Program-made: the position numbers and the translations under genes | Notes under the pieces: generated by a model | The model's database searches: none | The model's input: only the letters and a program-made list of their open reading frames with translations | What the model was told of the DNA's origin: nothing | Shown here: piece after piece, positions 44,262 to 55,386 of the stretch | How the letters are laid out: the number at the start of each line of letters is the position of its first letter | Numbering within the stretch: the first letter of the stretch is position 1 | From: Snodgrassella alvi | GTDB taxonomy: Bacteria; Pseudomonadota; Gammaproteobacteria; Burkholderiales; Neisseriaceae | Assembly: GCF_002777825.1 (NCBI RefSeq) | Contig: NZ_MEIR01000065.1 | Span: 1-64,000, forward strand | Length of the DNA stretch: 64,000 bases | Direction of reading: 5' to 3'

Positions 44262-44305
44262 AATTGTAGCTGCTAGAACAAATCATATATGGCAGTAAAA
44301 ACCTC

Positions 44306-45985
44306 ATGTCCCACACTACTTATCAGTTAAAACCGCATGAACGCCCCATGATGGCAGGTTCGCCCTCGTTCCCAGACCATCCATGGCAACGGCGCGTTTG
44401 CTATGCCATCATTGGTGTACTTGTGGGTTTAACTGCCGGCTTTACCAATGGCATGATGCTGGCCAATATTCCGCAGATGCAAGGCTATCTGGGGCTGACG
44501 CCTGAACAGGGTGGCTGGATACAAGTATCCTATTACATGTTCAGTGCCATTATTAGCGTATTACTATTCAAAATTCGCCAGAATTTCGGCCTGCCGCGTT
44601 ATGTAAGTTATATTATTCTGGGGCTGATACTGACTAATAGTCTACAGTTTTTCTTCCATAGCTATCATATGGAATTATTTGCCCGCGGTATGAGCGGGCT
44701 TGTAGGCGGCAGTTTAAACAGCATGGCCATGTATTACATGATGCAGGCCATGCCAACCATTCATCGCGCTAAAGGCATGATACTTGGTCTTGGGCTAACC
44801 CAGCTTAGTCAGCCGTTGGCAAGATTCATCTCTCCCCTGCTGTTACAGCACGAACAGTTTCAACTGATATTCAGCTTCCAGTTAGGGATGGCACTGCTGG
44901 TATGCGCAGCAGTATGGCTACTACCCATTCCCTCCGGCTATCTGGAAAAATCATTTGAAAAAACTGATCTTATCAGCTTTCCCTTAATGGCAGCCGGTAT
45001 CGCGTTTATTTCTGCTGGAGCCGTACAGGGAAGAATTGTCTGGTGGGACAAAGACTGGATTGGCTGGCTGTTTGTAGCCGGTGTCGTGTGCTGTATGCTT
45101 TCCGTTATCATTGAATACAATCGCAAACGGCCGATGCTTGATATCAAATGGATGATGCACACCAACGGAATGCTTCAAATTCTGATTTTCGGTTCACTGA
45201 TTCGGGTTGCATTATCTGAGCAGAATATGGGTGCCGCCGGTTTAATGACTGTATTAGGTCTGAGTAACGACCAAATGATGCATTTTTATGCTGTTACTTC
45301 CTGTGGTGCAGCACTGGGGCTGATTACCAGCGTATTCACGTTCAAACCTACTGATATTAAATTACCTCTGGTCATTTCATTTGCCATTATTGCCATCGCC
45401 AGTTTTATGGAGGTCGGGCAAAATCAGTGGTCACGACCGGTCAATTTCTATATCCCGGAATTTATGATTGCCTTCGCCTCCCTATTTTTCTTCGGTCCAG
45501 TAATGATGGAGGGGCTGATTCGGGCTATTGCAAAAGACTCGGTATACATTATGAGTTTCTCCGCGGTATTCGGTTTTTCTCAGACAGTTGGCGGACTGAT
45601 TGGTTCAGCTCTGCTTAATGCATTTATCACTATCCGGACACGCGTACATTTAATCAATAGTGCCGATGGTTCCTATCTTACAGACCCGCAGGTTAACCAC
45701 CTAATCCAGCAAAATGCACTTGCCAGCGAACGTTTTAGCTTCGATAACACATGGAATCATGCATATGGTGTCAGCAAACTGATTCAGCAGGATAGCATGC
45801 TGGCACAGGTAGCTGCCTACAATGATTTATTTGTGACAGTCGGTATCGGTTCGTTAATCTGTTTTCTGGTTGTCGGCGCGCATCGCTGGTGGCATCAGGT
45901 GCATGGCACCAATCCAATTGGACGTGAGCTGAGAAATTTTGCTGCAGCCCGCCAGCGCGCGATGCAGGAACCGCCAAAACAATAA
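44306..45985 (+). CDS. MFS drug efflux transporter, EmrB-like (DHA2 family)
   Basis: 559 residues with about 14 hydrophobic segments, as in DHA2 pumps. It begins with a hydrophilic N-terminus; the first loop has NIPQMQGYLGLTPEQGGWIQVSYYM, the family's usual motif. The C-terminal hydrophilic tail is long. It is followed by genes for a membrane-fusion protein and an outer-membrane factor, so the three form a tripartite pump that exports hydrophobic compounds across both membranes. Substrate unknown. A promoter and a leader hairpin precede it. Confidence 0.88.
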   Translation: MSHTTYQLKPHERPMMAGSPSFPDHPWQRRVCYAIIGVLVGLTAGFTNGMMLANIPQMQGYLGLTPEQGGWIQVSYYMFSAIISVLLFKIRQNFGLPRYVSYIILGLILTNSLQFFFHSYHMELFARGMSGLVGGSLNSMAMYYMMQAMPTIHRAKGMILGLGLTQLSQPLARFISPLLLQHEQFQLIFSFQLGMALLVCAAVWLLPIPSGYLEKSFEKTDLISFPLMAAGIAFISAGAVQGRIVWWDKDWIGWLFVAGVVCCMLSVIIEYNRKRPMLDIKWMMHTNGMLQILIFGSLIRVALSEQNMGAAGLMTVLGLSNDQMMHFYAVTSCGAALGLITSVFTFKPTDIKLPLVISFAIIAIASFMEVGQNQWSRPVNFYIPEFMIAFASLFFFGPVMMEGLIRAIAKDSVYIMSFSAVFGFSQTVGGLIGSALLNAFITIRTRVHLINSADGSYLTDPQVNHLIQQNALASERFSFDNTWNHAYGVSKLIQQDSMLAQVAAYNDLFVTVGIGSLICFLVVGAHRWWHQVHGTNPIGRELRNFAAARQRAMQEPPKQ

Positions 45986-45999
45986 TATAGAGGGTTATA

Positions 46000-47259
46000 A
46001 TGACCAACACACCGCAAAACAGACCTGATCAAATACCAGAAACTGACCAAAACCACACTGAAAAACCGCCATCATCCGCCAGCAGTACTGATAGCGAGCA
46101 AACATCTGTACAGGTAGCCAGTAGTCAAGCTGGTTCGAATCAGACGGCAGATAGTTCTACAGCAGTAGACAAAAGTAATCCACCTCCTGCCCAGCCAGTA
46201 GCCAGCCAGTGGCAACCACCGCAACGCAAATGGTTTGTTACTGCCATACTGGTACTGATACTGATGCTGGGTGTCCTGATGATTCTACGCGCTTGGAAAT
46301 TACCACCATTTCGCAATTCCATGGTCTCTACCGAGAATGCCTACATACGCGGTCAAACCACAATCATTAGCCCGCAGGTTACTGGATACGTGACCAAGGT
46401 ATATGTGCAGGATTTTGACGATGTTAAAGCCGGCCAGCCATTAATTCAGATTGATGATCGCATCTATAAACAAAAAGTTGCTGCGGCTGAAGCAGGAATT
46501 GGCCTGCAAAACAGTAGTCTGTCCAATTACGAGCAAAATCGCCGCAGTAAAGAAGCCACGCTTGCAGCACGTGAAGCGGATATTGCCAACGCACAGGCCC
46601 AACTGGAAAAAGCACAGGCAGACATGGCTCGCGTAAACATACTGGTAGCCGATGGTTCGTTGTCTTTACGCGAGCGTGACCAGACACGTGCCGCATTGAA
46701 ACAGGCTCAAACCGGCGTAGCCCAAGCCAAAGCACTATATCGTGTGGCTCAGGAAGACTTGAAAAGTACTCATGTCAACAAAAGCGGCCTGAAAGCGAAC
46801 GTAGATAACGCACACGCTCAACTGGGGCTGGCACAGATCGACCTGTCCAATACAGTCGTGCGCGCACCGGAAAATGGCCGCTTGAGTGAAATCAGCGTTA
46901 AAAACGGCCAGCTGGTGAATGCTGGCACACAATTAATGTTTCTGGTTCCAAAACGCAAATGGGTAGTAGCCAACTTCAAGGAAGCACAGACGGCTCATAT
47001 CCGTGTCGGCCAACCAGCATGGTTTACTGTAGATGCACTCAATGGTGCCAAAATCAGCGGCACCGTAGAAAAAATTTCTCCTGCTGCCGGTAGTGAATTT
47101 TCTGTCATCAAACCGGATACCACCACAGGTAACTTTGTTAAAGTACCACAGCGTATTGCCGTACGTATCCGCATTGATAACCATAATGAATTTTTCGAAC
47201 GCTTGCGCCCGGGCATGTCGGTGGTAGTGAGTATTGACACAACCAGAGTGAAAGCATGA
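46000..47259 (+). CDS. Periplasmic adaptor (HlyD/EmrA family)
   Basis: 419 residues. A Gln/Ser/Thr-rich cytoplasmic N-terminus of about 75 residues precedes one membrane helix (WFVTAILVLILMLGVLMIL). Then a lipoyl half (VTKVYVQDFDDVKAGQPLIQ), a coiled-coil hairpin (~165-275, alanine and glutamine rich) and the second half (TVVRAPENGRLSEISVKNGQ). It links the MFS pump to the outer-membrane channel. GAGGG precedes the ATG; its stop overlaps the next start by four bases. The long polar N-terminus is unusual for the family. Confidence 0.92.
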   Translation: MTNTPQNRPDQIPETDQNHTEKPPSSASSTDSEQTSVQVASSQAGSNQTADSSTAVDKSNPPPAQPVASQWQPPQRKWFVTAILVLILMLGVLMILRAWKLPPFRNSMVSTENAYIRGQTTIISPQVTGYVTKVYVQDFDDVKAGQPLIQIDDRIYKQKVAAAEAGIGLQNSSLSNYEQNRRSKEATLAAREADIANAQAQLEKAQADMARVNILVADGSLSLRERDQTRAALKQAQTGVAQAKALYRVAQEDLKSTHVNKSGLKANVDNAHAQLGLAQIDLSNTVVRAPENGRLSEISVKNGQLVNAGTQLMFLVPKRKWVVANFKEAQTAHIRVGQPAWFTVDALNGAKISGTVEKISPAAGSEFSVIKPDTTTGNFVKVPQRIAVRIRIDNHNEFFERLRPGMSVVVSIDTTRVKA

Positions 47260-48656
47260 AAGCATCTTTAGTCCAACTTTTTGCACTAACAGCACTCTCC
47301 ATCTGTGTAAGTGGCTGTATTCCCCGGATTCCAGGTATTCCAGCAACAGCACGGGTAGAAGCGCCGGCACAATGGCACGAACAATATACTCAAACAACAC
47401 GAAATACGGATGCACAGTGGTGGACACAGCTGAATGATCCGGTTTTAGATCAGCTCATCAACGAAGCCCTTGCCAATAACATCGATATTGCTCTGGCACA
47501 AACACGGATACAGGAAGCACTGGCTCAAGAACATGCCTCACGCGCTTCATTATTACCCAGTCTTGATGCCAGTGGTAGTACTACCCGGCAAAAAAGCCTG
47601 AATGCCTTTGGCGTAGCTACCATTACCAGGGTTGAACAGCCAGCTTTTCAGGCCGCCTATGAACTAGATATATTTGGTAAAAACCGTAATGCGTTTAAAG
47701 CTGGCCGCCTAAGCCGGCAGGCTACCGAAATTGCTGCAGCAGCTACCCGTCTCAGTGTCATTACCACCACAGTTAAATCTTATATTACCCTGCGGGCACT
47801 GGACGAAAAACTGAATCTATTGCAAAAAACACTGAATGCACGTCAACGTGAACTCAAAATTGCCCAGTCCAAGGCCAACGTCGGCTATACCTCACAGCTG
47901 GAACTTAATCAGGCTCAGGCAGAGTATGCGGCCACTCTGCAACAGATTCCGATGATTCAATCCAGCATCAGCCAGCAGGAACATGCACTGAGTATGCTGG
48001 TAGGCAGTAGCAGCCGCACTATCGCACGTGGCTTATCACTATCTGAACTGCATGCACCAGCCATTCCTGCCATGCTACCTTCAGATCTAATGAAAAACCG
48101 GCCGGATATTGTGCAATCATCGTTATTACTGGCTGCCAGTGACGCTAATCTGGCCTCTGCACAGGCAGAGTTTTTACCATCAGTAAAAATCAGCGCTACA
48201 TTTGGCCGCGTGTTTTCTACTGCTCCCATTAAAGAACCGGTTAACATATGGAGTATAGGAGGCAGTATTCTGGCACCTATCTTCGAAGGAGGTAAAATAC
48301 AGGCCAATTTTGACCTGAAAGTGGCCAAACGGAACCAAGCAGCCTGGAATTATCGTAAAACCGTACTGACTGCACTAAAAGAAGTCGAAGATCAGCTATC
48401 TGCCAGCTATCGTTTGCAGCAACAGGAACAGGCTCTGGGAATGGAGCATGATGCACTGGCCAATGCCTTGCACCACGCAACCAATCGCTACCGCGCCGGT
48501 TACTCTCCCTATCTAGATGTGCTGGATAGCCAGCGTAATCTGCTTAATGTGGAAAGCCAGCTTATTCAGAGTAAGGCCGATTATTTGAACGCACAGGTTT
48601 CACTGTATCAGGCTTTAGGTGGAGGCTGGACATTAAACACAAGGCCTAACTATTAA
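47256..48656 (+). CDS. Outer-membrane efflux lipoprotein (NodT/OprM family)
   Basis: 466 residues. Lipoprotein signal ending ICVSGC (Cys21). Two OEP repeats follow: AQWWTQLNDPVLDQLINEALANN in the first, and RPDIVQSSLLLAASDANLASAQAEFLPSV in the second, with the closing helix ATNRYRAGYSPYLDVLDSQR. It forms the trimeric channel of the pump. Start is inside the stop of the adaptor gene (ATGA). Confidence 0.94.
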   Translation: MKASLVQLFALTALSICVSGCIPRIPGIPATARVEAPAQWHEQYTQTTRNTDAQWWTQLNDPVLDQLINEALANNIDIALAQTRIQEALAQEHASRASLLPSLDASGSTTRQKSLNAFGVATITRVEQPAFQAAYELDIFGKNRNAFKAGRLSRQATEIAAAATRLSVITTTVKSYITLRALDEKLNLLQKTLNARQRELKIAQSKANVGYTSQLELNQAQAEYAATLQQIPMIQSSISQQEHALSMLVGSSSRTIARGLSLSELHAPAIPAMLPSDLMKNRPDIVQSSLLLAASDANLASAQAEFLPSVKISATFGRVFSTAPIKEPVNIWSIGGSILAPIFEGGKIQANFDLKVAKRNQAAWNYRKTVLTALKEVEDQLSASYRLQQQEQALGMEHDALANALHHATNRYRAGYSPYLDVLDSQRNLLNVESQLIQSKADYLNAQVSLYQALGGGWTLNTRPNY

Positions 48657-48802
48657 TCAGCATAAATTCAAATATCATCTCAGTATGTGCAGACAACGGG
48701 CACGTCTGTCTTCAGAAAAAGGCCTGAATATGTCTGCAAATTTGCTGATCGGCCTGTATGTTAGAATAGCTGTTTTCCAGTATTCAGCTTCGCAGTTTTA
48801 TC

Positions 48803-49642
48803 ATGTCTATTGCTTCAGAACACATTGACCGGTTCCTACCCCAAACACAATGCAGACAATGTGGTTATCAGGGATGTTCTCCATATGCACAAGCGTTAAG
48901 CCGAGGCGAGGCTGCCATTAATTTGTGCACCCCGGGTGGTGCTACGGTCATCAGGGATTTGGCGCAATTACTGAATGTGCCAGTACTGCCTCCTGCCGAC
49001 CCGTTCAAAGCGGAGCAGCCCAAAGCAATAGCTGTAATTGATGAAGCAGAATGCATTGGTTGCACTGCCTGCATCAAAGCTTGTCCAGTTGATGCTATTG
49101 TGGGCGCTACCAAACAAATGCACACCGTTATCAGCAATGAATGCAGCGGGTGCGAATTATGCATTGAGCCCTGTCCGGTAGATTGTATCAGCATGCAGCC
49201 AGTACAAGAATATTGGCTGCCCCGTGCTCGGCAATTAGCCGAAACTCCACAGGACGAGCGTTTTGCTGCTGCCACACAAGCCAATGCGCGTTTTCAGCAC
49301 CGCACAGCCCGCCTGCAACGTTTACAACGTGAGAAAGAACAGCAATTGCATGCACGCCAGCAAAAAACAGCAATTGCAGCCACACCGGCAACCAAATCAG
49401 CTAGTAGCATCAATCCGGCCGCACTGATTGCCAAAGCCATGGCCAAAGCACAAACCCAGCAGTTACAACGGCGTGTTCCCGACAATCAGGACTCATTCCA
49501 GCAACAGCAAATCGCCAAGGCTCAGGAGCAAGCCAGTTATCGCCGTGCGATGCGTGATTTACAATATGGCAGCGAACAACAGAAAGCTGATGCACTTGCC
49601 TGGTTACGTTTATATAAACAACAGCGCGAATCTCAGCAATAA
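48803..49642 (+). CDS. RnfB-like ferredoxin protein
   Basis: 279 residues. An N-terminal [4Fe-4S] motif [14 protein letters not shown]...NLCTPGG matches the RnfB Fe-S domain, followed by two ferredoxin clusters [14 protein letters not shown] and [14 protein letters not shown]. There is no N-terminal membrane helix, unlike classical RnfB. The C-terminus (from ~150) is a long Gln/Ala/Arg-rich coiled segment. No rnfA, C, D, G or E gene is adjacent, so it may work as a solitary ferredoxin-like carrier; the start has no strong ribosome binding site. Confidence 0.82.
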   Translation: MSIASEHIDRFLPQTQCRQCGYQGCSPYAQALSRGEAAINLCTPGGATVIRDLAQLLNVPVLPPADPFKAEQPKAIAVIDEAECIGCTACIKACPVDAIVGATKQMHTVISNECSGCELCIEPCPVDCISMQPVQEYWLPRARQLAETPQDERFAAATQANARFQHRTARLQRLQREKEQQLHARQQKTAIAATPATKSASSINPAALIAKAMAKAQTQQLQRRVPDNQDSFQQQQIAKAQEQASYRRAMRDLQYGSEQQKADALAWLRLYKQQRESQQ

Positions 49643-49729
49643 TGCACTTAGTTTGATAAAATAAAAAAATGATAAACTTACAAGTTATAATCAATATTAA
49701 TTAACAACCTAACCTAACGAAATTCTAAA

Positions 49730-50173
49730 ATGAAGAAGCTAAAATCGATTCTGGCATGCATAGCTGCTCTGCTTGTGCTTAATGCCTGTGCTTTTGCATG
49801 CAAGCCCAATACCAAATATTTATCCGGTAACTGGCAAATTCGTACTCTGAATGGCGAACCTACGCCTGATGCGTCTTCACGCATCCGTTTTGACCCTAAT
49901 ACCCATCAATACTTCGCTTATTTTGGCTGTAACCAGATAAATGGCACTTATCGCGATTTTCGCCATACCCTACACTTAAGCCGGCCATTTGGCATCAACA
50001 AGTTGTGTGCCAATATTGAAGATGAACGCACCGGTACCGGCACGCTGGGGTTCGTTGACTCATGGCGCATTGTTAATGACTCTACTGGTGTACGCTTACA
50101 ATTACTGGATAAAAACCGCTATGTTCGGGTAGAGGCACGTTTATTACCAGAAACTGAAAATAAAAAGAAATAA
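49730..50173 (+). CDS. META-domain lipoprotein (HslJ-like)
   Basis: 147 residues. A lipoprotein signal ends LVLNAC (Cys19). The META/HslJ fold is seen in LSGNWQIRTLNGEPTP, YFAYFGCNQINGTYR and the C-terminal strands WRIVNDSTGVRLQLLDKN. Members are envelope proteins linked to stress or heat shock with no clear biochemical role. It is a single gene. Confidence 0.82.
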   Translation: MKKLKSILACIAALLVLNACAFACKPNTKYLSGNWQIRTLNGEPTPDASSRIRFDPNTHQYFAYFGCNQINGTYRDFRHTLHLSRPFGINKLCANIEDERTGTGTLGFVDSWRIVNDSTGVRLQLLDKNRYVRVEARLLPETENKKK

Positions 50174-50247
50174 AATCTGGTGATAGCAGGAACCCATAAC
50201 ACAAAACAAAGCAGCCCGATTTTGTATTACCGAAAAGCGTCCCAACA

Positions 50248-50294
50248 AAAAAGCCACATTGAATATTCATTACAACATTACAATATGGCTTTTT
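50248..50294. terminator. Hairpin terminator between META-domain gene and fumC
   Basis: AAAAAGCCA and TGGCTTTTT are the base of a long, imperfect stem. It has A's and T's on both sides, so it can serve both convergent genes. Confidence 0.7.
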
Positions 50295-50309
50295 AGCTAG
50301 CTTACAACA

Positions 50310-51698
50310 TTAATGAGGAGCAATCATATCTTCAGGAATTACCCATTTATCAAATTCTTCCGCAGTCAAAAAGCCAAGCTCAATCGCAGCCTGTTTCAGG
50401 CTGGTATTTTGTGCATAAGCAGTTTTGGCAATCTTGGCTGCTTTTTCATAGCCAATCTGACGATTCAGTGCAGTAACTAGCATCAATGAATGATGCAAAT
50501 TGGCATCAATTTTTTCACGTACCGGTTCAATTCCTTCTGCACAGCGCAGATTAAAGCTGTTGCATGCATCTGCCAGTAAACGCACTGATTGCAGAATATT
50601 AAACACCAGAACCGGCATGAACACATTTAGTTCAAAATTACCGGAAGCACCCGCTACAGTAATTGTTGCATCGTTACCCATTACCTGTGCAGCCACCATA
50701 GTCATCGCTTCGCACTGGGTTGGATTTACTTTACCCGGCATAATACTTGAGCCTGGTTCATTGGCCGGAATGGTGATTTCACCTATACCACAGCGCGGGC
50801 CACTGGCCAACCAGCGGATATCATTGGCAATCTTGTTCAAACTTACAGCCAGCGTTTTCAGGCAGCCTGAAGCAAATACCACAGCATCCCGTCCGGCGAG
50901 GGCTTCAAATTTATTGGGTGCCGTAACAAATGGTAAACCAGTCAGCTCTGCTAGTTTTGCCGCAGCCTTTTCTGCATATTGAGGGTGGCTGTTCAGACCA
51001 GTACCCACGGCTGTACCACCTAATGGCAATTCATACAACCAATGCAATGCTTGCTGCAAACGTGCTAATCCATGATCCAGCTGGCTAACATAACCACTGA
51101 ATTCCTGCCCTAGCGTTAACGGTGTTGCATCCTGCAAATGAGTACGGCCAATCTTAACAATATCTTTAAAAGCTTCAGCTTTAGCAGCCAGCGTATCACG
51201 TAGAGCCTGCACAGTAGGAATCAGATGCTGGTTAATCTGAATCGCAGTAGCAACATGGATAGCAGTTGGAAATGAATCATTGGTAGACTGAGCATGATTC
51301 ACATGATCATTTGGATGCACAGGTTGATAGCTGCCGCGCGGCTGGCCAGCAATTTCATTGGCCACATTGGCCAGAACTTCATTCATATTCATATTACTCT
51401 GAGTGCCAGAACCGGTTTGCCATACTACCAATGGAAATTGGTCAGTCAGCTCGCCTGCCAGAACACGTTCAGCTGCCTGCACAATCAGACCAGCACATTC
51501 ATCACTGATGCGTCCAAGCTGCTGATTGGTTAATGCGGCTGCCTTTTTAACCAGAGCCATCGCCTGAATCATCGCTGGTGGCAAGGTTTCACCGCCAATG
51601 TCAAAATTCTGTAGGCTACGTTGAGTTTGCGCACCCCAATAAACATTTTCAGATACAGCGATTTCACCCATGCTGTCATGTTCAATACGTGTATTCAT
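50310..51698 (-). CDS. fumC: Class II fumarate hydratase
   Basis: 462 residues. The fumarase/aspartase signature [16 protein letters not shown] is present, with [12 protein letters not shown] and the substrate-binding [16 protein letters not shown]. It interconverts fumarate and malate without an Fe-S cluster. GGAGACGAT precedes the ATG. Fumarate from it could feed the reductase at 62293 under low oxygen. Confidence 0.97.
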   Translation of the reverse strand: MNTRIEHDSMGEIAVSENVYWGAQTQRSLQNFDIGGETLPPAMIQAMALVKKAAALTNQQLGRISDECAGLIVQAAERVLAGELTDQFPLVVWQTGSGTQSNMNMNEVLANVANEIAGQPRGSYQPVHPNDHVNHAQSTNDSFPTAIHVATAIQINQHLIPTVQALRDTLAAKAEAFKDIVKIGRTHLQDATPLTLGQEFSGYVSQLDHGLARLQQALHWLYELPLGGTAVGTGLNSHPQYAEKAAAKLAELTGLPFVTAPNKFEALAGRDAVVFASGCLKTLAVSLNKIANDIRWLASGPRCGIGEITIPANEPGSSIMPGKVNPTQCEAMTMVAAQVMGNDATITVAGASGNFELNVFMPVLVFNILQSVRLLADACNSFNLRCAEGIEPVREKIDANLHHSLMLVTALNRQIGYEKAAKIAKTAYAQNTSLKQAAIELGFLTAEEFDKWVIPEDMIAPH

Positions 51699-52086
51699 AT
51701 CGTCTCCATGATTGTTCGCTCATTATTATCCAAATCAAAACAATAATTTGCATACCAGTCAGGTATTAATTACATTCCCAGACCCTCTAGAATATACTTA
51801 ATCCCCATTTCCATTATTATAAGCAGGCTTAATTGTGCAGTGATTCAACCAACTTAGCCACAAATTTATTGCATTTATAAACAGATATTAATACAAGAAT
51901 AGGATTTTATTATTAATTTTTATGATAATTTACTAATATATACCAAAGTAGTTTTTTGCTGCACAGCCTGAGCGCTCAGTCAGCAGGTAAATGAGTAAAT
52001 CGCCAATATCTATAAAAATCAAAATAACAATACGCTAACGAGTTTGTGGCAGAATAGAAATCTGATAAACAACAAAAGTATAAGTA
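51699..52086. other. Divergent intergenic region fumC / antiporter
   Basis: About 390 AT-rich bases that should contain both promoters. I see no strong palindrome or RNA structure. Confidence 0.5.
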
Positions 52087-53853
52087 ATGGATATAGCCTT
52101 TCAGTTTTCAGCATTACTTGCACTGGGCATGGGCGCACAATGGCTGGCTTGGTATCTGAAACAACCATCCGTACTGTTTCTGCTGTTTGCCGGCATCATC
52201 ATTGGCCCTGTACTGGGTTGGTTTCAACCTGATGTTGTGATGGGAAACCTGCTTTTTCCCTGTATTTCACTTGGTGTAGCCATTATTCTGTTTGAGGGTG
52301 CCCTCACCCTGCAATTTCATGAAATCAGCCAGCATGGACGCGTTGTTCAGAATCTGGTCACACTGGGTGCACTGATAACCATCGCCGTGTTATCACTGGC
52401 TGCATACTGGCTGTTTAAGCTGGATTTGCGCGTGGCCATACTGTTTGGTGCCCTTGTCTGCGTTACTGGCCCGACAGTTATTGCACCAATGCTGCGCAGT
52501 GTGCGCCCGCGTAATCAAATTGCCAACATCCTGCGCTGGGAAGGGATTATTATCGATCCGATTGGCGCCATTGCAGTAGTGCTGGTGTATGAATACATCG
52601 TTTCCAATGGGCACGAAAACTCACTACTACTTTTCAGCAAAATTGTGCTTGTGGCCATCATCTGCGGCGGTTTGGGTGCTGTGTTTCTGGCCAATGCCAT
52701 CAAGCGTTACTGGTTGCCCGAATACATGCGCAATGTAGTGACCTTTGCTTTTGTGCTCACTGTATTTTCCCTATCCAATTATCTGGAAAGCCAGTCCGGC
52801 CTGTTAACCGTTACCATCTTGGGGCTGGCACTGGCCAACTGGCCACAATTCCCCCGACAAAGCATACTGGCCTTTAACGAATCCCTCACCCTATTATTTA
52901 TTCCTACTTTATTTATTATTCTGGCTGCACGCATGGATGTGGCAGCGCTGCTGGGGCTGGGCTGGCATGGTTTGGCCTTATTATTCATCGCCATGTTTGT
53001 TGCTCGTCCCCTAGCCGTATGGTTTTCATCTATCCATTCCGGCTTAAGCATGCAGGAAAAGCTGATGATAAGCTGGATTGGGCCACGTGGTATCGTCGCT
53101 GCATCCATTGCTTCATTGTTTGCGCTACGCCTGCAAAATCAGCATTTAGCTGGAACCGAACTGCTGGCACCGATGGTTTTTTTGATTATTATCGGTACAG
53201 TGCTGATTCAGGGTTTAGGTGCAAAAACTATTGCCAGCCTACTCAAGGTACGAGAGCCAGGTAATAATGGCGTACTGATTGTTGGCAGTAATGAAGTAGC
53301 CCTCATGCTGGCCAACACCCTAAAACAACTGAATATCAATGTCTTAGTGGCCGATTATCATTATGTACAGATTGCCCGGGCACGCATGCAGGGGCTGCGA
53401 ACCTATTTTGGCAATCCCGTTTCAGAAAACGCGCAAACCCAGCTGGATTTGATTGGCATCGGCCACCTGTTTGCCGTGAGCCGAGATAAAGAATTGAATA
53501 CCTTATGTGAGCTACAATTTCGGCATGAATTTGGTGAACAGAATATTTACCGCATTCGTTTTGCCGAAGAACAAGATTTAACCTCTCGTGCGCAAAAACA
53601 ACATCAGTACGTATTCCGCCAACTATTTGAAAAAGGTGTTACTTTCAGCAGACTGGAAAACATGCTCAATAAACAGGCAAGGATTAAAATTACCAATATT
53701 ACGGCTGCCTACAATTATCAACAGTACTGCCACGATCATCCGCAGGCAATACCACTGTTTCTTCAGGATAAAAACAATACTCTATCTATCATCAGTACTG
53801 AATTTGAGCCTGCTACGGCAATTGGCAAAAGACTGATTGCGCTGGATTACTAG
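52087..53853 (+). CDS. Cation:proton antiporter with TrkA-N domain (CPA family)
   Basis: 588 residues. About 12 hydrophobic segments fill 1-395, with FAGIIIGPVLGWFQP, FEGALTLQF, VCVTGPTVIAPML and the essential acidic motif region IIDPIGAIAVVLVYEY. A nucleotide-binding TrkA-N domain follows (GVLIVGSNEVALMLANTLKQ near 396). It exchanges Na+ or K+ for protons and may be gated by NAD(H) or a dinucleotide. There is no clear ribosome binding site before the ATG. Confidence 0.9.
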   Translation: MDIAFQFSALLALGMGAQWLAWYLKQPSVLFLLFAGIIIGPVLGWFQPDVVMGNLLFPCISLGVAIILFEGALTLQFHEISQHGRVVQNLVTLGALITIAVLSLAAYWLFKLDLRVAILFGALVCVTGPTVIAPMLRSVRPRNQIANILRWEGIIIDPIGAIAVVLVYEYIVSNGHENSLLLFSKIVLVAIICGGLGAVFLANAIKRYWLPEYMRNVVTFAFVLTVFSLSNYLESQSGLLTVTILGLALANWPQFPRQSILAFNESLTLLFIPTLFIILAARMDVAALLGLGWHGLALLFIAMFVARPLAVWFSSIHSGLSMQEKLMISWIGPRGIVAASIASLFALRLQNQHLAGTELLAPMVFLIIIGTVLIQGLGAKTIASLLKVREPGNNGVLIVGSNEVALMLANTLKQLNINVLVADYHYVQIARARMQGLRTYFGNPVSENAQTQLDLIGIGHLFAVSRDKELNTLCELQFRHEFGEQNIYRIRFAEEQDLTSRAQKQHQYVFRQLFEKGVTFSRLENMLNKQARIKITNITAAYNYQQYCHDHPQAIPLFLQDKNNTLSIISTEFEPATAIGKRLIALDY

Positions 53854-54023
53854 TAGAGAACAACAGCAGCCTATGTTTTGAAAATACAGCTGTAACTCAC
53901 AATCAGCAAATATAAATCCGGAAAATGATAGTAGGTAAACAGCACTTAAATTAAATTTAACTTAATAATCATATTTACACGAAAATCATTTTCGCCATAC
54001 CAATATGAACATGGTAGGTACTA

Positions 54024-55226
54024 TTAATTCTTCTCATGTAATATCGATTCAAAAGCCTTCAGACGTTTATGAATTGATAAAAGCTCAATAATGGTTTTCC
54101 ATGAATTAATCAGATACTGAAATGATTCACGCACATTATTAAACACATTAATAATCTGGTTAATCAACCCAAGAGTCATCGTACCCGCAGCGATAGACGG
54201 TGATAACATAACCAGACCAAACAGCCCATCTAGCTGTAAATACCAAGTGCTCACCATATTAAAATAAGCATAGTGGAAATACAAACGATAGTAATTAATC
54301 CTCACCCGCTCAAAAAGCTGTTTCAGGGTAGCAGGCTGGGCACGTTCACCATGATCTTCCCCATACACCAGCTCCTTGCGGTAGGCTGCTTCCACTTTCT
54401 GATTATTGTACTGAAGACCGGGCAACTTAATGCCCACAACCATCAGCAATACCGTACCGAACAATGACCAGCCCAATGCTGCCCAGACCAGCGAGTATTT
54501 AACTTCACCAATCAGAGGTAATACTGGTACATGGCTGGATAGCTGAAACAGAATCGGTAAAAACGCAATCAGTACCATAACGGCCCGTACCAGACTCACA
54601 CTCAGCTCCTCCACAATCGTGGCAAAGCGCATGGTATCTTCCTGAACGCGTTGAGAAGCCCCCTCAACAGTGCGTAATTTTGGCCAGTGATCAATGTAAT
54701 ACTGATTCATGGCTGTACGCCAGCGAAATACATAATGGCTGACAAAAAAAGCATTCAGCATAATCACGGTTACCGCTACCATCGCAATCATCAGAAAAGT
54801 GAGCATATTCTGATAAATATGATTGATTGGCCCGCCACCACTGCCGAGCATCTTTTGAATCATGTCCCAGAACGGACCATACCAGGCATTGATGGTTACA
54901 TTTATCTGCACATTAAACCAGATATTAAACAGGATTAAGGCCGAACCCCATATTGACCAACGCTGCCACGGATGCCGTGCCACCACTGACCAGAAAACAG
55001 CAAAAATGGTTGTAGCCAGTACAAACCAGATATAAAACCACAAAAATCCAGGCGACCAGAAACGCGACAGACCAATAGCCAGAGGTTTATCCGCATAGCC
55101 CTGCGGCCAGCCAAACCACTCACCTGCCGCTTTACCACCCGCATACCAGAGAGCAATATTCAGACCAATCCACAAGATAACAGACAGGAAAAACCAACGG
55201 GGCTTCGGGAAAAATGACTGAAACAC
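54024..55226 (-). CDS. sbmA: SbmA/BacA-family peptide transporter
   Basis: 400 residues from a GTG at 55226, which has AGGAT upstream and gives [15 protein letters not shown], matching the known SbmA N-terminus; the longer TTG start at 55265 has no ribosome binding site. Seven or so hydrophobic segments. Family motifs: [24 protein letters not shown] and [15 protein letters not shown]. SbmA imports proline-rich and other antimicrobial peptides by the proton gradient, and BacA relatives are needed for long-term host infection in rhizobia and Brucella. Confidence 0.92.
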   Translation of the reverse strand: MFQSFFPKPRWFFLSVILWIGLNIALWYAGGKAAGEWFGWPQGYADKPLAIGLSRFWSPGFLWFYIWFVLATTIFAVFWSVVARHPWQRWSIWGSALILFNIWFNVQINVTINAWYGPFWDMIQKMLGSGGGPINHIYQNMLTFLMIAMVAVTVIMLNAFFVSHYVFRWRTAMNQYYIDHWPKLRTVEGASQRVQEDTMRFATIVEELSVSLVRAVMVLIAFLPILFQLSSHVPVLPLIGEVKYSLVWAALGWSLFGTVLLMVVGIKLPGLQYNNQKVEAAYRKELVYGEDHGERAQPATLKQLFERVRINYYRLYFHYAYFNMVSTWYLQLDGLFGLVMLSPSIAAGTMTLGLINQIINVFNNVRESFQYLINSWKTIIELLSIHKRLKAFESILHEKN

Positions 55227-55386
55227 AATTTCATCCTGATAAAATAACTGCTGGTTGAGAGACAAAATATTTATGGTTTTAAACTATTGTAGCTATTATT
55301 GTCTTCCGCTACAGTGCTTACACAACCAGATGGATTGTAAAGCAGCTATTAAATAGTGACTTTTACACAAAGTCAATGAATATAAT

